64,000 nt of DNA, from positions 3,150,001-3,214,000 of the forward strand of contig NZ_CP095740.1 of assembly GCF_023078455.1 (NCBI RefSeq). The letters are read 5' to 3'. Positions 1-11,565 of this stretch are shown here, piece after piece. Source of the DNA: Luteibacter aegosomatis (lineage in GTDB: Bacteria > Pseudomonadota > Gammaproteobacteria > Xanthomonadales > Rhodanobacteraceae). Position numbers and translations under genes: made by a program. Within the stretch, counting starts at the first letter, position 1; every line of letters starts with the position of its first letter. The notes beneath the pieces were generated by a model that did not search any database, was not told the origin of the DNA, and was given only the letters and a program-made list of their open reading frames with translations.

Positions 1-315
1 CATGACCACCGCGACCACGATGCCCACCGGCAGGTAGCGCATGAAGCCCTCGCGGACGGCCTCCTGCTTGATGTCGAGCATCATCACCACGAACAGGAAC
101 AGCACCATCACCGCGCCGACGTAGACCACGACGAGGGCGATGGCGAGGAACTCCGCCTCGGCCAGCAGCCAGACGCAGGCCATGCTGAAGAAGGCCAGCA
201 CCAGCGACAGCACGGCATGCACCGAGTTGCGCACGGAAATGACCATCAGCCCGGCGATGACCGCCACGCCGCCGAAGAGGTAGAAACAGATGAGTTGAAG
301 CAGATCGGTATTCAT
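1..315 (-). CDS. nuoJ: NADH-quinone oxidoreductase subunit J (partial, cut by window edge)
   Basis: Membrane-arm subunit of proton-pumping complex I. Only the N-terminal ~105 codons are in the window; the gene runs off the left edge. The reading frame starts at ATG 315-313 and gives a hydrophobic protein with several predicted membrane helices, right after nuoI in the canonical nuo order (A-B-C-D-E-F-G-H-I-J). The gap to nuoI is 19 bp, so it is certainly co-transcribed. Identity rests on position plus hydrophobic character; the C-terminal half cannot be seen. Confidence 0.88.
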   Translation of the reverse strand, partial: MNTDLLQLICFYLFGGVAVIAGLMVISVRNSVHAVLSLVLAFFSMACVWLLAEAEFLAIALVVVYVGAVMVLFLFVVMMLDIKQEAVREGFMRYLPVGIVVAVVM

Positions 316-334
316 CGCGTAGGTCTCCGGGCGC

Positions 335-826
335 TCAGCGGTAAGCCGCGTCCTGCGCGCGGGCGGATGCGATGTCCTGCTCGAAGCGGTCACCGATGGC
401 CAGCAACTGGGCCTTGGTCACCACGTTCTCGCCACGATGTTCCATGTGGTATTCGTGCACGTGCGTCTCCACGATGGAGTCGACCGGGCAGCTCTCTTCG
501 CAGAAGCCGCAGAAGATGCACTTGAACAGGTCGATGTCGTAACGCGTGGTACGGCGCTGGCCGTCTTCCGCGCGCGGGGCCGAGTCGATGGTGATCGCCA
601 GCGCCGGGCACACCGCCTCGCACAGCTTGCAGGCGATGCAGCGTTCTTCGCCGTTGGCGTAGCGGCGCAGCGCGTGCAGGCCGCGGAAGCGGTTCGACTT
701 GGGGATGTGCTCCATCGGGTAGCGCATCGTGTACTTGGGGCTGAACATGTAGCGCATGGTCAGGCCCATGCCCTTGAACAGCTCGATGAGCAGCAGGCTC
801 TTGAAGTAATGGGTAACGCGGGACAT
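335..826 (-). CDS. nuoI: NADH-quinone oxidoreductase subunit I (two 4Fe-4S ferredoxin)
   Basis: Peripheral-arm subunit that carries two [4Fe-4S] clusters (N6a/N6b) and passes electrons toward NuoB and ubiquinone. The 163-residue protein has two CxxCxxCxxxCP ferredoxin motifs: [12 protein letters not shown] (about residues 63-74) and [12 protein letters not shown] (about 102-113). Length matches the family. The start [13 protein letters not shown] fits xanthomonad NuoI. It lies 6 bp downstream of nuoH and 19 bp upstream of nuoJ. Confidence 0.97.
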   Translation of the reverse strand: MSRVTHYFKSLLLIELFKGMGLTMRYMFSPKYTMRYPMEHIPKSNRFRGLHALRRYANGEERCIACKLCEAVCPALAITIDSAPRAEDGQRRTTRYDIDLFKCIFCGFCEESCPVDSIVETHVHEYHMEHRGENVVTKAQLLAIGDRFEQDIASARAQDAAYR

Positions 827-832
827 GGCTCT

Positions 833-1855
833 TTAGGCTCCCGTTCCGATGTGGACCCAGCCGAAATATTTCATGCAGCCGGCAACGAGGACCCAGACGA
901 TGGTGATGGGGATGAAGACCTTCCAGCCCAGACGCATGATCTGGTCGTAGCGGTAACGCGGGAAGCTCGCGCGGAACCACAGGAAGAGGAAGGCGAAGAT
1001 GAAGGCCTTGATGAACAGCCAGTGGAAGCCGCCGTGGCCGATGAGGCCCCACGATTCCGGGAACGGCGACAGCCAGCCGCCCATGAACAGGATCGAGGTG
1101 AGGAAGCTCACCAGGATCATGTTGGCGTATTCGGCCAGGAAGAACAGCGCGAACGGCGAGCCGGAGTACTCCACGTGGAAACCGGCGACGATTTCCGACT
1201 CGCCCTCGGCCACGTCGAACGGCGCGCGGTTGGTTTCGGCCACGCCCGAGACGAAGTAGATGACGAACACCGGCAGCAGCGGCAGCCAATACCAGCTCAG
1301 GAAGCTGCCCCGCTGCGCGTCGACGATCGCCGTCAGGTTCAGGCTGCCCGTGAGCACCAGCACGCAGACGATGGACATGCCCATCGCCAGTTCGTACGAG
1401 ATCACCTGCGCCGCGGCGCGCATGGCGCCGAGCATCGCGTAGCGCGAGTTGGACGACCAGCCGGCGAGGATGATGCCGTACACGCCCATCGAGGTCATGG
1501 CCAACAGGTAGAGCACGCCGGCGTTGACGTTGGCGAGTACCACGCCCGGGGAGAACGGCACCACGGCCCAGGCGCACAGCGCCGGCACGAGGGCCAGCAG
1601 CGGTGCGAGGTAGTAGAGCGCCTTGTTCGCGTTGGTCGGCAGCACCACTTCCTTCAGCAGCAGCTTGACGACGTCGGCGAAGGCCTGCAGCAGGCCGGCG
1701 GGGCCGACCTTGTTGGGCCCCATGCGCACGTGCATCCAGCCCAGCACCTTGCGCTCCCACCAGACGTACATCGCCACGCCGACGACGAGCGGCAGCACGA
1801 TCGCCAGGATGAAGAGCACCGGCAGCAAGAGGTGGTCGAAGAGTTGATCGGCCAT
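833..1855 (-). CDS. nuoH: NADH-quinone oxidoreductase subunit H
   Basis: Membrane subunit at the junction of the peripheral and membrane arms; it forms much of the quinone-binding chamber. The 340-residue protein is strongly hydrophobic with about eight membrane helices. It has the conserved NuoH stretches [20 protein letters not shown] (about residues 32-51) and [20 protein letters not shown] (about 206-225), which contain charged loop residues lining the quinone site. It sits 3 bp downstream of nuoG and 6 bp upstream of nuoI. Confidence 0.97.
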   Translation of the reverse strand: MADQLFDHLLLPVLFILAIVLPLVVGVAMYVWWERKVLGWMHVRMGPNKVGPAGLLQAFADVVKLLLKEVVLPTNANKALYYLAPLLALVPALCAWAVVPFSPGVVLANVNAGVLYLLAMTSMGVYGIILAGWSSNSRYAMLGAMRAAAQVISYELAMGMSIVCVLVLTGSLNLTAIVDAQRGSFLSWYWLPLLPVFVIYFVSGVAETNRAPFDVAEGESEIVAGFHVEYSGSPFALFFLAEYANMILVSFLTSILFMGGWLSPFPESWGLIGHGGFHWLFIKAFIFAFLFLWFRASFPRYRYDQIMRLGWKVFIPITIVWVLVAGCMKYFGWVHIGTGA

Positions 1856-1858
1856 GGT

Positions 1859-4174
1859 TTACGCCTTGCTCAGGGTGATGGCCGCGCCGTACGGGGGCAG
1901 CATCGCGGTTTCGGGAAGCGCGGCCTCGATCCACGCGGCGCCCGCGGGCACCGAGGCATCGATCGCCACCGGCAACACGGCATCGCCCACGCGGGCGTTG
2001 CCGCCCTCGGCGAGACCGAGCTTGCCGGCGTCGTCCGCGTTGATGCGGATGGCGGCCGGACGGTTCAGCGGGTGCGAGTTGAGCGCACCGGCACGACGAA
2101 GCACCGCGTCGACGCGGTAGATCGGCGTGGTGGCCAAGCGCGAGAAGGAGACGCCCGAGATGCGCGTGGCGAGCTGCGAACGCGCCTCGGTGGCGCGTTC
2201 GGTCATGCCGTCGCGCAGGCCGGCCAGGTCGTCGAACTCGAAGCCGGCCACGCCGAGCATGCCGCCCAGCGCGCGCAGCACCTTCCAGCCCGGACGCGCA
2301 TCGCCGGGTGCCTTGGCACCGGCGGCCACGGCCTGCGCCGTGCCTTCGACGTTGACCAGCGTGCCGTCGATCTCCGGCGTGAGCGCGATCGGCAGGATCA
2401 CGTCGGCCGAATCCTTCAGCGCGTCGCTGGCGTAGGCGGCGAAAGCGACCACGGTCTGCGCCGAGTGCATCGCCTGCTGCGCGAGCGCGCCGTCGGCGAA
2501 GTCGTGCGGCGGTTCGACGTTGTACAGCACGTAGCCCTTGCGCGGCTGCGCCAGCATGGCGCGGGCGTCGAGGCCGCCGGCGGTCGGCAGCACGCCGACC
2601 GAGGCCAGGCCGATGGCGTTCGCGCCGACCGGCAGTTCGTTGAAGGCCGCACCGGTGGCCTGCGCGATGAAGCGCGCGATGGCACGCAGCCACGAGGCTT
2701 CCGGATGGGTGACCGCGGCGTGACCGAGGATCACCACGGCACCGTCGGACGAGAGCGACTTCACCGCGTCGCGATGCGCATCGGTCGCCTGCGCGCCGTC
2801 GACGGCCGCGGCGATCGATGCCGGCACGGTCGCGCCGTTCTCGGCGGCGGCCTTGGCCAGCACCAGCAGCTCGTCGACGAAGGCGTGCGGCGCGGCCACG
2901 GCTTCTCCGGCCAGCGCGTAGTTGAAGTTGAAGTGGGCCGGGTTGACCGCGTACACCTTCGCGCCCTTCTTCACCGCCTGGCGGATGCGGTGGTTGAGCA
3001 GCGGCACTTCGTGACGCAGGTCGGAGCCGACCAGCAGCGCCGACTTCACCTTGTCGAACGAGGCGATCGTCGAGGCGAAGGGCTTGGCGAACGCGTTGTC
3101 GGCGAAGTCGAGCTGACGCAGGCGATGATCGACGTGGGCACTGCCGAGGCCGCGCGCGAGACGGACGATCAGCTCGCCCTCCTCGTTCGACGTGGCGCCA
3201 TGCACCAGCACGCCGAGGTCGGAGCCGGCGACGCTCTTCAGGGCTTCCTTGGCGACCGACAGCGCGTCGTCCCAGGTCGTGGCCGACCACTGGCCGTTGC
3301 GCTTGACCATCGGCGACTTGACGCGATCGGCCGCGTACAGGCCCTGGTGGCTGTAGCGGTCACGGTCGGAGAGCCAGCACTCGTTGATCGTTTCGTTGTC
3401 GCGCGGCACGTTGCGCAGCACTTCGCCACGACGGGTGTGCATCCACAGGTTGGAACCCAGCGCGTCGTGGTAGGCGACGGACGGGCGCGCGATCAGTTCC
3501 CAGGCGCGGGCCTGGAACTGGAACGGCTTGTTGGTGAGTGCACCGACCGGGCAGACGTCGATGATGTTGCCCGACAGTTCGCTCTCGATCGTCTTGCCGA
3601 TGTACGTGCCGATCTCGAGGGTTTCGCCGCGGCTCATGCCGCCCAGTTCGTAAGTGCCGGCGATCTCGCTGGTGAAGCGGACGCAACGCGTGCACTGGAT
3701 GCAGCGGGTCATCTCGGTGGCGATCAGGGGACCGATGTTCTCGTCGGCCACCGAACGCTTGCGTTCGTTGTAGCGGGACACCGAACGGCCGTAACCGAGC
3801 GAGACGTCCTGCAGTTCGCATTCGCCGCCCTGGTCGCAGATGGGGCAGTCGAGCGGATGGTTGATGAGCAGGAACTCCATCACGTTGCGCTGCGACTTGA
3901 GCGCCTTGTCCGAACGCGTGAAGACCTTCATGCCCTCGCCCACCGGCGTGGCGCAGGCCGGGGCCGGCTTGGGCATCTTCTCGATTTCCACCAGGCACAT
4001 GCGGCAGTTGGCGGCGATCGGGAGCTTGCGGTGGTAGCAGAAGCGCGGGATGGGAATACCGACGGCGTCGGCCGCCTGGATGATCATCGACCCCTTGGCT
4101 ACCTGCACCGGAACGCCGTCGATCTCGACGTTGACGAGGTCCGGCGCGGCGTTGGCTACGGGCTGCGCACTCAT
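1859..4174 (-). CDS. nuoG: NADH-quinone oxidoreductase subunit G (Fe-S / molybdopterin-fold)
   Basis: Largest peripheral-arm subunit (771 residues), housing several Fe-S clusters between NuoE/F and NuoI. The N-terminal 2Fe-2S ferredoxin domain has [19 protein letters not shown] (about 46-64). A His-Cys 4Fe-4S segment follows at [14 protein letters not shown] (about 114-127), then [10 protein letters not shown] (about 158-167). The rest is a molybdopterin-oxidoreductase-like domain, as usual without evident catalytic cofactor use. It overlaps nuoF by 4 bp (ATGA), implying translational coupling. Confidence 0.96.
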   Translation of the reverse strand: MSAQPVANAAPDLVNVEIDGVPVQVAKGSMIIQAADAVGIPIPRFCYHRKLPIAANCRMCLVEIEKMPKPAPACATPVGEGMKVFTRSDKALKSQRNVMEFLLINHPLDCPICDQGGECELQDVSLGYGRSVSRYNERKRSVADENIGPLIATEMTRCIQCTRCVRFTSEIAGTYELGGMSRGETLEIGTYIGKTIESELSGNIIDVCPVGALTNKPFQFQARAWELIARPSVAYHDALGSNLWMHTRRGEVLRNVPRDNETINECWLSDRDRYSHQGLYAADRVKSPMVKRNGQWSATTWDDALSVAKEALKSVAGSDLGVLVHGATSNEEGELIVRLARGLGSAHVDHRLRQLDFADNAFAKPFASTIASFDKVKSALLVGSDLRHEVPLLNHRIRQAVKKGAKVYAVNPAHFNFNYALAGEAVAAPHAFVDELLVLAKAAAENGATVPASIAAAVDGAQATDAHRDAVKSLSSDGAVVILGHAAVTHPEASWLRAIARFIAQATGAAFNELPVGANAIGLASVGVLPTAGGLDARAMLAQPRKGYVLYNVEPPHDFADGALAQQAMHSAQTVVAFAAYASDALKDSADVILPIALTPEIDGTLVNVEGTAQAVAAGAKAPGDARPGWKVLRALGGMLGVAGFEFDDLAGLRDGMTERATEARSQLATRISGVSFSRLATTPIYRVDAVLRRAGALNSHPLNRPAAIRINADDAGKLGLAEGGNARVGDAVLPVAIDASVPAGAAWIEAALPETAMLPPYGAAITLSKA

Positions 4175-5514
4175 GCAGCGACTCCAGTGGTGACCGTGTC
4201 AGCCGGACCGTCGACGATCGACCGGCCATGCTCCACGTAGTATTCGAATTCGTGCCAGAAGTGGTACAGGAAGCCCTGCACCGGCCATGCGGCGGCTTCG
4301 CCGAAGGCGCAGATGGTGTGGCCCTCGATCTGGCCGGCGACGGCCTTCAGGCGATGCAGGTCGTCCGTGGTGCCCTTGCCTTCGACGATGCGCGAGAGCA
4401 CGCGGTACATCCAGCCGGTGCCTTCGCGGCACGGCGTGCACTGGCCGCACGACTCCGCCTTGTAGAAGCGCGAGATGCGATGGCAGGCGCGCACCATGCA
4501 GGTTTTTTCGTCCATCACGATGACGGCACCCGATCCCAGGCCCGAACCCGCCTTCTGCAGCGAGTCGTAGTCCATGGTGCATTCCATCATCTTGTCGGCC
4601 GGGAGCACCTTCATCGACGAGCCGCCCGGGATCACGGCCTTCAGCTTGTGGCCGTTGCGCACGCCACCCGCCATCTCCAGCAGTTCGGAGAACGGCGTGC
4701 CGAGCTTGATCTCGAAGTTGCCCGGGTTGTTCACGTGACCGGAGACCGAGAAGATCTTCGGGCCGCCGTTGTTCGGCTTGCCGATGTTGAGGAACCACTC
4801 CGCGCCGTTGCGCAGGATGGCCGGCACCGAGGCGTAGGTTTCGGTGTTGTTGATCGTGGTGGGACGGCCGTACAGGCCGAACCCGGCCGGGAACGGCGGC
4901 TTGAAGCGCGGCTGGCCCTTCTTGCCTTCGAGCGATTCCATCAGCGCGGTTTCTTCGCCGCAGATGTACGCGCCCGCGCCCAGCGCGTTGTGGATGTCCA
5001 CGTCGATGCCGGAGCCGTCGATGTTCTTGCCGAGCAGTCCGGCCGCGTAGGCTTCCTTCAGGGCTTCTTCGATGTGCTCGAACGGCTCGTGGTGGAACTC
5101 GCCGCGCAGATAGTTGTAGGCGACCGTCGAACCCGTGCAGTAGCACGCGATCGCCAGGCCCTCGAGCACCGCGTGCGGGTTGAAGCGCAGGATGTCGCGA
5201 TCCTTGCAGGTGCCCGGCTCGGATTCGTCGGAGTTGCAGAGGATGTACTTCTGGCCGGGCGCGGTGCGCGGCATGAAGCTCCACTTCAGGCCCGTGGGGA
5301 AGCCGGCGCCGCCGCGACCGCGCAGCGAGCTCTTCTTGATCTCTTCGATCAGGGCCGCCGGATCGGGCTTCTCGGCGAGGATCTTGCGCCACGCCTTCCA
5401 GCCGTCGACCTTCTCGTAGCTTTCGAGCGACCAGGGCTTTTCGAAATGCAGGGTCGTGTAGACGACCTGGTGTTCCTTGGGAGCGGGTCCGACCGGACCG
5501 GTGGTGCTAGCCAT
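4171..5514 (-). CDS. nuoF: NADH-quinone oxidoreductase subunit F (FMN/NADH-binding)
   Basis: Catalytic entry subunit: binds NADH and FMN and carries 4Fe-4S cluster N3. The 447-residue protein has the glycine-rich stretch [16 protein letters not shown] (about 63-78), the NADH/FMN region with [16 protein letters not shown] (about 92-107), [19 protein letters not shown] (about 179-197), and the C-terminal cluster motif [15 protein letters not shown] (about 354-368). The short N-terminal extension before [13 protein letters not shown] is typical of xanthomonads. It is followed by nuoG with a 4-bp overlap and preceded by nuoE with a 10-bp gap. Confidence 0.97.
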   Translation of the reverse strand: MASTTGPVGPAPKEHQVVYTTLHFEKPWSLESYEKVDGWKAWRKILAEKPDPAALIEEIKKSSLRGRGGAGFPTGLKWSFMPRTAPGQKYILCNSDESEPGTCKDRDILRFNPHAVLEGLAIACYCTGSTVAYNYLRGEFHHEPFEHIEEALKEAYAAGLLGKNIDGSGIDVDIHNALGAGAYICGEETALMESLEGKKGQPRFKPPFPAGFGLYGRPTTINNTETYASVPAILRNGAEWFLNIGKPNNGGPKIFSVSGHVNNPGNFEIKLGTPFSELLEMAGGVRNGHKLKAVIPGGSSMKVLPADKMMECTMDYDSLQKAGSGLGSGAVIVMDEKTCMVRACHRISRFYKAESCGQCTPCREGTGWMYRVLSRIVEGKGTTDDLHRLKAVAGQIEGHTICAFGEAAAWPVQGFLYHFWHEFEYYVEHGRSIVDGPADTVTTGVAA

Positions 5515-5524
5515 TGCCCTTACC

Positions 5525-6052
5525 TCACTTCAGACCGTCGAGGATCGCGTCGACCTTTTCGGTCGTCAGCTTCTCGTGGTAATGACCGTTGACGACCATC
5601 ATCGGACCGCCCGCGCACGCGGCCAGGCATTCCTCTTCCTGCTTGAGGTAGATGCGGCCGTCGGCGGTGCTTTCGCCGGTCTTGATGCCCAGTTTCCTCT
5701 CGCAATGGCGCACGATGCCCTCGGCACCGTTGAGCCAGCACGAGATGTTGGTGCAGATGGCGACGTTGTTGCGGCCCACGGGCGAGGTCTCGAACATCGA
5801 GTAGAAGCTCGCGACTTCGTAGGCCCAGATCGGCGGCAGATCGAGGTACTTGGCGACGGCGGTGATCAGCTCGTCGGTGAGGTAGCCCTGGTTCTGCTCC
5901 TGGGCACCCATCAGGCCCTGGATCAGCGCCGAGCGCTTGCGATCCGGCGGGAACTTGCCCACCCAGTGATCGATGTGGGCACGGGTGTGATCGTTGAGCA
6001 CGACGAGAGGATCGATGTCCTTCACCTGCTCGAAATGACCGGTGGCTTTCAT
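5525..6052 (-). CDS. nuoE: NADH-quinone oxidoreductase subunit E (2Fe-2S thioredoxin-like)
   Basis: Peripheral subunit with the off-pathway [2Fe-2S] cluster N1a; partner of NuoF. The 175-residue protein has the expected spaced cysteines: C98 and C103 in CTNISC, then C139 and C143 in [12 protein letters not shown]. Cluster-binding fold and length match the family (about 160-180 residues). Its start is ATG 6052-6050, 19 bp after nuoD ends. Confidence 0.96.
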   Translation of the reverse strand: MKATGHFEQVKDIDPLVVLNDHTRAHIDHWVGKFPPDRKRSALIQGLMGAQEQNQGYLTDELITAVAKYLDLPPIWAYEVASFYSMFETSPVGRNNVAICTNISCWLNGAEGIVRHCERKLGIKTGESTADGRIYLKQEEECLAACAGGPMMVVNGHYHEKLTTEKVDAILDGLK

Positions 6053-6071
6053 GATTCTTTACTCCGTCGAC

Positions 6072-7325
6072 TTAGCGGTCGACTTCGCCGAAGACGAGAT
6101 CGTAGGTGCCGATCATCGCGACGACGTCGGCGAGCATGTGGCCCCGCACGAACGCGTCCATCGAAGACAGGTGGGCGAAGCCCGGCGCGCGCAGGTGCAC
6201 GCGGAACGGCTTGTTGGCACCGTCGGACACCAGGTAGCAGCCGAATTCACCCTTGGGCGCTTCCACGGCGGCGTAGGTTTCGCCGGCGGGTACGCCGTAG
6301 CCCTCGGTGAAGAGCTTGAAGTGGTGGATCAACGCTTCCATGTCGTTCTTCATTTCGACACGGCTGGGCGGAGCGACCTTGTAGTTCTGCACCATCACCG
6401 GGCCCGGGTTGGCCTTCAGCCATTCCACGCACTGGCGGATGATGCGGTTGGACTGGCGCATTTCCTCGACACGCACGAGGTAACGGTCGTAGCAGTCGCC
6501 GTTGACGCCGACGGGGATGTCGAAGTCCATCGCGTCGTAGGCGGCGTACGGCTGCTTCTTGCGCAGGTCCCAGGCGATGCCCGAGCCGCGCAGCATCGCG
6601 CCGGTCATGCCCCAGGCCTGCGCCTTGTCCGGATCGACCACGCCGATGCCGACCGTGCGCTGTTTCCAGATGCGGTTGTTGGTGAGCAGCGCCTCGTATT
6701 CGTCGACGCGAGCCGGGAAATCGTTGGTGAATTCGGTGAGGTAGTCGAGCATCGAGCCCTCGCGCCACGCGTTCAGGCGCTTGAGATCGTTGCCCTTGTG
6801 CCACGGCGACTCGCGGTACTTCGACATCTGCTCGGGAAGGTCGCGGTACACGCCGCCGGGGCGATAGTACGTGGCGTGCATGCGCGCGCCCGACACCGCC
6901 TCGTAGACGTCCATCAGTTCTTCGCGCTCGCGGAACGCATAGAGGAACACGGCCATGGCGCCGAGATCGAGCGCGTTCGAACCCACCCACATGAGGTGGT
7001 TGAGGATGCGGGTGATCTCGTCGAACATCGTGCGGATGTACTGCGCACGCACCGGGGCCTCGATGCCCAGGAGGTTTTCGATGGCGCGCACGTAGGCGTG
7101 CTCGTTGCACATCATCGACACGTAGTCGAGGCGATCCATGTAACCGATGGACTGGTTGAACGGCTTGGATTCGGCCAGCTTTTCGGTGCCACGGTGCAGC
7201 AGGCCGATATGCGGATCGGCGCGGACGATGGTTTCACCGTCCATCTCCAGCACCAGGCGCAGCACGCCGTGCGCGGCAGGATGCTGCGGACCGAAGTTCA
7301 TCGTGTAATTGCGGATTTCTTCCAC
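6072..7325 (-). CDS. nuoD: NADH-quinone oxidoreductase subunit D (49 kDa-type)
   Basis: Forms the ubiquinone-reduction pocket with NuoB. The 417-residue protein begins with the canonical [20 protein letters not shown], which carries the quinone-site His pair, and contains [13 protein letters not shown] and [17 protein letters not shown], all signature NuoD sequence. Family length is about 415. It is separate from nuoC here (not a nuoCD fusion as in E. coli), with a 3-bp gap. Confidence 0.98.
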   Translation of the reverse strand: MEEIRNYTMNFGPQHPAAHGVLRLVLEMDGETIVRADPHIGLLHRGTEKLAESKPFNQSIGYMDRLDYVSMMCNEHAYVRAIENLLGIEAPVRAQYIRTMFDEITRILNHLMWVGSNALDLGAMAVFLYAFREREELMDVYEAVSGARMHATYYRPGGVYRDLPEQMSKYRESPWHKGNDLKRLNAWREGSMLDYLTEFTNDFPARVDEYEALLTNNRIWKQRTVGIGVVDPDKAQAWGMTGAMLRGSGIAWDLRKKQPYAAYDAMDFDIPVGVNGDCYDRYLVRVEEMRQSNRIIRQCVEWLKANPGPVMVQNYKVAPPSRVEMKNDMEALIHHFKLFTEGYGVPAGETYAAVEAPKGEFGCYLVSDGANKPFRVHLRAPGFAHLSSMDAFVRGHMLADVVAMIGTYDLVFGEVDR

Positions 7326-7328
7326 GGC

Positions 7329-8057
7329 TTAATTCTCCCGCCAGCGGTCGGCGGCTTCCGCCCTGGCCTGATCGAGGTCGGCATCGTTGCGGATCGTGCG
7401 CGGCACCAGCACGCGCGGCTCGATCGAGACCGGTTCGTACACCACGCGTTTCTGCTCGGCGTCGTAGCGGACTTCGACGTTGCCGATGAGGGGGAAATCC
7501 TTGCGGAACGGATGCCCCACGAAACCGTAGTCGGTAAGGATGCGGCGAAGGTCGGGATGACCGTCGAAGATGATGCCGAAGAGATCGAACGCCTCGCGCT
7601 CGAACCAGTCGGCTCCCGGCCAGATCGACACCACGGAGGGCACCACCGGGAACGCGTCGTCGTCGCAGAACACGCGCACGCGAATGCGCTGGTTCAGCTC
7701 GATCGACAGCAGGTGGTAGACGGCGGCGAAGCGGCGGGCCTGCTCGACCTCGCGCGGGCGCTCTTCCCAGGTGAAGCGACCGACGGCCTGCGCCTCGACG
7801 CCACGCGAGAAGCTTTCGCCCTGCGCGGTGTCGGTGTCCCACTCGGTCTTGCCGTAGCTGAGGTAGTCGACGCCGCAGGCGTCGATGAAAACGGTGAAAC
7901 GGAAGCCCGCTTCGTCGCGCAGCGCCGTCGCCACGGCCGTGAGGTCGCGCGCGGCGACTTCGGCGGTGACTTCGTTACGCTCGACCTTCACGGTCAGCAT
8001 GTCGCCGAAACGCGCGGCGAGGCGTTCGACCAGCGAGGTCTCGTTGTTAACGCTCAT
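7329..8057 (-). CDS. nuoC: NADH-quinone oxidoreductase subunit C (30 kDa-type)
   Basis: Peripheral-arm scaffold subunit without a cofactor. The 242-residue protein shows the family signature [37 protein letters not shown] across its middle (about residues 131-167). The N-terminus starts [19 protein letters not shown], giving normal length. It is 10 bp from nuoB and 3 bp from nuoD within the operon. Confidence 0.97.
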   Translation of the reverse strand: MSVNNETSLVERLAARFGDMLTVKVERNEVTAEVAARDLTAVATALRDEAGFRFTVFIDACGVDYLSYGKTEWDTDTAQGESFSRGVEAQAVGRFTWEERPREVEQARRFAAVYHLLSIELNQRIRVRVFCDDDAFPVVPSVVSIWPGADWFEREAFDLFGIIFDGHPDLRRILTDYGFVGHPFRKDFPLIGNVEVRYDAEQKRVVYEPVSIEPRVLVPRTIRNDADLDQARAEAADRWREN

Positions 8058-8067
8058 GAGGCAGCCC

Positions 8068-8612
<545 letters not shown>

Positions 8613-8622
<10 letters not shown>

Positions 8623-8969
8623 TCGAGTGCTCCCTTCTTCCAGACGTAAGCGAAACCGACCACGAGCAGCGCCAGGAACAGCGCCATCTCGATCAGCGCG
8701 ATCGCGCCGATCTTGTCGAACACCACTGCCCACGGAAACAGGAAGGCGATTTCGAGGTCGAAAATGATGAAGAGGATGGCGATCAGGTAGTAGCGCACGT
8801 CGAACTTCATGCGCGCGTCCTCGAATGCCTCGAAGCCGCACTCGTAGGGCGAGAGCTTTTCGGCGTCGGGACGGCGCGGTCCGGCGAGCATGCCGAGCAC
8901 CATGAGCACGATGCCTAGGCCGACGGCCACGGCGATGAACAACAGGACGGGCCAATATTGGGCGAGCAC
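8613..8969 (-). CDS. nuoA: NADH-quinone oxidoreductase subunit A
   Basis: Small membrane subunit at the arm junction, first gene of the nuo operon. The 118-residue protein has three predicted helices (about residues 5-27, 64-84, 90-110). Between the first two lies a loop with the typical [32 protein letters not shown] sequence (about 41-72), whose cysteine and acidic residues are conserved in NuoA/ND3. The start [17 protein letters not shown] fits the family. Confidence 0.96.
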
Positions 8970-9145
8970 GATGCTGCGTACCTCCGCGCCTCACTGGGCG
9001 CATCAGTGACCGTCGGCGGGGACGAGCGGTCCGGCTAGAACGCCGGAGCTTTTATCGAATCGATCCAAATGGACCCATCCGAGTCGACGCGCCAGGCACG
9101 CCAACGACTCCGGATATCCACAATCTCACGTTGGGGAACCGAACT

Positions 9146-9176
9146 ATTGTACCAGCGCGTGCAGGTAAGACGACAA
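9146..9176 (-). promoter_or_regulatory. Candidate sigma-70-like promoter of the nuo operon
   Basis: In the 277-bp gap upstream of nuoA, the minus strand carries TACAAT (9151-9146), a good -10 hexamer, preceded 19 bp upstream by TTGTCG (9176-9171). The surrounding 9100-9200 stretch is noticeably AT-richer than the coding DNA. Spacing is longer than ideal, so only the -10 is convincing. No tRNA or secG gene lies here, unlike many related genomes. The rest of the gap shows nothing recognisable. Confidence 0.4.
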
Positions 9177-9246
9177 GTATTAATAGAAGGAAAACTGCAT
9201 CGGAATGGTGCAAAGTCTTGCGCCGCCCCTTCCCGCCGCCGTCACG

Positions 9247-9609
9247 TCACATGGTCTGGGTAGGACGCTCGGACGTGAGCGTGCCGGCCAGCAGGCCCTC
9301 GATGCGCTGACGGGCCGCCTCGCTCTCGGACGACTCGTTGAACTGGATGCCGACCCCCGCCGTGCGGTTGCCCTGGGCTCCCACGGGGGTAATCCAGACC
9401 ACCTTGCCGGCCACCGAGAGGCGTTCGCCCTCGTCGAGCAGGGTCACCAGGAGGGCCACCTCGTCGCCCAGGCTGTACCGCTGGGCCGTAGGCGCGAACA
9501 GGCCGCCATTCTTGAGGAAAGGCATGTACGAGATGTACAGGGAATTCACGTCCTTGATCTTCAGGGACAGGATGCCCTGCTGGCGCGGCGCGGGGGCGTT
9601 GGCATTCAT
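9247..9609 (-). CDS. PilZ domain protein (type IV pilus-associated PilZ)
   Basis: Small cytosolic protein of the PilZ family. The ATG at 9609-9607 gives 120 residues beginning MNANAPAPRQQGILSLKIKD, the usual length and N-terminus of the PilZ protein needed for type IV pilus assembly. The segment VWITPVGAQGNRTAGVGIQF (about 70-89) is the characteristic PilZ core. The canonical c-di-GMP motif (RxxxR before the barrel) is absent, as in pilus-type PilZ proteins. It is the last gene of the fab/holB run, where pilZ usually follows holB. Confidence 0.85.
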   Translation of the reverse strand: MNANAPAPRQQGILSLKIKDVNSLYISYMPFLKNGGLFAPTAQRYSLGDEVALLVTLLDEGERLSVAGKVVWITPVGAQGNRTAGVGIQFNESSESEAARQRIEGLLAGTLTSERPTQTM

Positions 9610-9638
9610 GGAGGCGGTCCCTTCGGTGACGAGGCATC

Positions 9639-10556
9639 CTAGCGAGCCGGACCGTGGCAGGTCCAGCCGTAGCGGTCGTGGATCCACGGGGTGGAGAGGT
9701 CGGCCGTGAGCTTGACGAAGGCGGGACCCGACGCGCCGCGCAACGCCAGCCGCCAGTGTCCGTCCTGGAAATCGAGCGGTGCCCGGCGCCACGGCCAGAC
9801 CACGCTGCCCTGCCCGTCGGACAGCAGCACCCGAAGGCGCGTCCTGGCGAGCGGGCCGGGATGCCACGGCAAGCGGAGCGCGTCCTGGGCGTCGGCGGAC
9901 GGCGCGGCCACGAAAACCTCCGGGCGGCGCGCGTACGCCAGCATGCGTTCACGACTCAGGGCCAGTTGCGTGCGGTGTTCCTTCATCGCGGCGGTCTTGG
10001 CCGCCTGGTGCCCGGCGTCCGTATCGATGGGCTCGCCGTTCGTCGGCGTGGCGCCATGCACGGTATAGGTCAGCACGGGGGCGACGGTTTTCGTTTCCCA
10101 TAGCGCCAGGCGCACCAGCACGTGGGCCGCCCCATGATCGGGGTGGGTATCCCCAAGCGAAGGGGCCAGCACCAACGTGGGCCGCACGGCCTGGATCACC
10201 CCGCCGACCTCGGCCACGGCGGCGCCGTGATGGCAACGAAGCGCATCGGTGACCTGCATGTCATGCCAGCCCAGCGGATGCAGCCGGTCCTCCCCGACGC
10301 CCAGGCGGGCGAGCGCCGCGATCGCTTCGCCCCGGCGGCGCGCGCCCCAGCGGACCCGCCCCGCCTTGCCGATGAAGAGGCGCCGCTCGATCCAGCGCTG
10401 CGGCCAGGGATTGTCGTCGCCGTCGGTGAGCAGCAACACGTCCACCCGCCCCCCAACCCGGAGCACGCGCTGGATCAGCAGGCCGCCGCCGAGGGTTTCG
10501 TCATCGGGATGGGGCGCGACGACCAGCAGGCGGGTCTGTCCGTCGATAGCGGGCAT
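9639..10556 (-). CDS. PIG-L family (LmbE-like) deacetylase
   Basis: Zinc-dependent N-deacetylase fold protein. The N-terminal motif VVAPHPDDETLGGG (about residues 12-25 from ATG 10556) is the PIG-L metal-binding signature (PHPDDE), and the later THPDHGAAH is the second His-rich motif. The C-terminal ~100 residues are not part of the core fold and are unrecognised. A GTG nine bases upstream (10565) is an alternative start; neither has a clear ribosome site. It is inserted between holB and pilZ, normally adjacent, so it may be a lineage-specific gain. Substrate unknown. Confidence 0.75.
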   Translation of the reverse strand: MPAIDGQTRLLVVAPHPDDETLGGGLLIQRVLRVGGRVDVLLLTDGDDNPWPQRWIERRLFIGKAGRVRWGARRRGEAIAALARLGVGEDRLHPLGWHDMQVTDALRCHHGAAVAEVGGVIQAVRPTLVLAPSLGDTHPDHGAAHVLVRLALWETKTVAPVLTYTVHGATPTNGEPIDTDAGHQAAKTAAMKEHRTQLALSRERMLAYARRPEVFVAAPSADAQDALRLPWHPGPLARTRLRVLLSDGQGSVVWPWRRAPLDFQDGHWRLALRGASGPAFVKLTADLSTPWIHDRYGWTCHGPAR

Positions 10557-10629
10557 GGAAAACACGATGGCAGGGAGATCCTTGGCTCAAGGGCGTCTCG
10601 ATTAGCGCCGATCGGCCGGAAAGGTCGCG

Positions 10630-11565
10630 TCAACGCCAGGCGGCGACGAGTTCGAGCAAGACCAGGTCGGCACGCAAGGGCCCGCGCAGCGCGTCGCGCG
10701 CACGATTGGCCTTCGCATACCAGGCATCCAGCGACTCGTCGTCGAGCCGGCTTTCCAGCGGAGCGGCGGTGCCGGCGGCGCGGGCACGCAGTTCGTCGGT
10801 CACGGCCTGGGCGGCGAACCACAGGTAGCGCTGCGGATCGGCGGCCTGCCAGCGCTTGATCACCTCCATGGCATCGCCGCGCCCGGCGGCCAGGGATTTG
10901 AGATCGTTGCGCACCTCGCCACGCTGCTTCAGCGCGCCGTCGGTAGCCCATGTGCTCGCCATGCCCGGATTGCCGCCGGCCGCATCGAGCGCGGCCACCG
11001 GATCGGGCACGCCCGTGGCGCGCAGCCAGGCGAGGGATTCGTCGCGCGCGGGCACGAGGAAGTCGATGCGCTGGCAACGGCTGCGGATGGTGGCGGGCAG
11101 CCTCGCCGGTTCGTCGGCCACGAGGATCAGCAGCGTGCCGGGCGTAGGTTCCTCGAGGGTTTTCAGCAGGGCGTTCGCCGCGGCGGCGTTCATCGCGTCG
11201 GCCGGATCGATGCTGACGACCTGCCAGCCGCCGAATTGGCTGGCCATGGCCAGTCGCTGCGACAATTCGCGGATCTGGTCCACCACGATCTCGCTACGGG
11301 TCACGCCGTCCTTGCGCAACCCGAACGACAGGGCGATCACGTCGGGATGCGTTCCGGCGTCGACCAGTTGGCAACTGCGACAGGTACCGCACGCCACGCC
11401 GTCGACCGGATGCTGGCATAGCAACCCCTTGACGAACGCCGCCAGGAAATCGCGCTTGCCCAGGCCCACGGGCCCGGCCAGCAACAAGGCGTGGGGCAAC
11501 GCGTCGCGCTCCCGGCGCGCCTGCAGGCGCGCCCAGGCGTCGGCGTGCCACGGCCGCAGGCTCAT
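10630..11565 (-). CDS. holB: DNA polymerase III subunit delta'
   Basis: Clamp-loader subunit of the replicative polymerase. The 311-residue protein has the AAA+ layout: LLAGPVGLGKRDFL P-loop region (about residues 29-42), a four-cysteine zinc module with CQHPVDGVACGTCRSC (about 50-65), and the sensor region NALLKTLEEPTPGTLLILVADEPARLPATIRSRCQ (about 135-169). The P-loop has GLGKRD rather than GxGKT/S, so ATP binding is doubtful, normal for delta'. The gene sits 31 bp after mltG with no tmk between them. Confidence 0.93.
   Translation of the reverse strand: MSLRPWHADAWARLQARRERDALPHALLLAGPVGLGKRDFLAAFVKGLLCQHPVDGVACGTCRSCQLVDAGTHPDVIALSFGLRKDGVTRSEIVVDQIRELSQRLAMASQFGGWQVVSIDPADAMNAAAANALLKTLEEPTPGTLLILVADEPARLPATIRSRCQRIDFLVPARDESLAWLRATGVPDPVAALDAAGGNPGMASTWATDGALKQRGEVRNDLKSLAAGRGDAMEVIKRWQAADPQRYLWFAAQAVTDELRARAAGTAAPLESRLDDESLDAWYAKANRARDALRGPLRADLVLLELVAAWR

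Noticed and set aside
390..3290. Very long open frames opposite or in other frames of the nuo genes, up to about 1,260 codons
   Set aside because: High GC removes stop codons, so long shadow frames are expected. They are Arg/Ala/His-rich with no family resemblance, while the nuo frames are certain.
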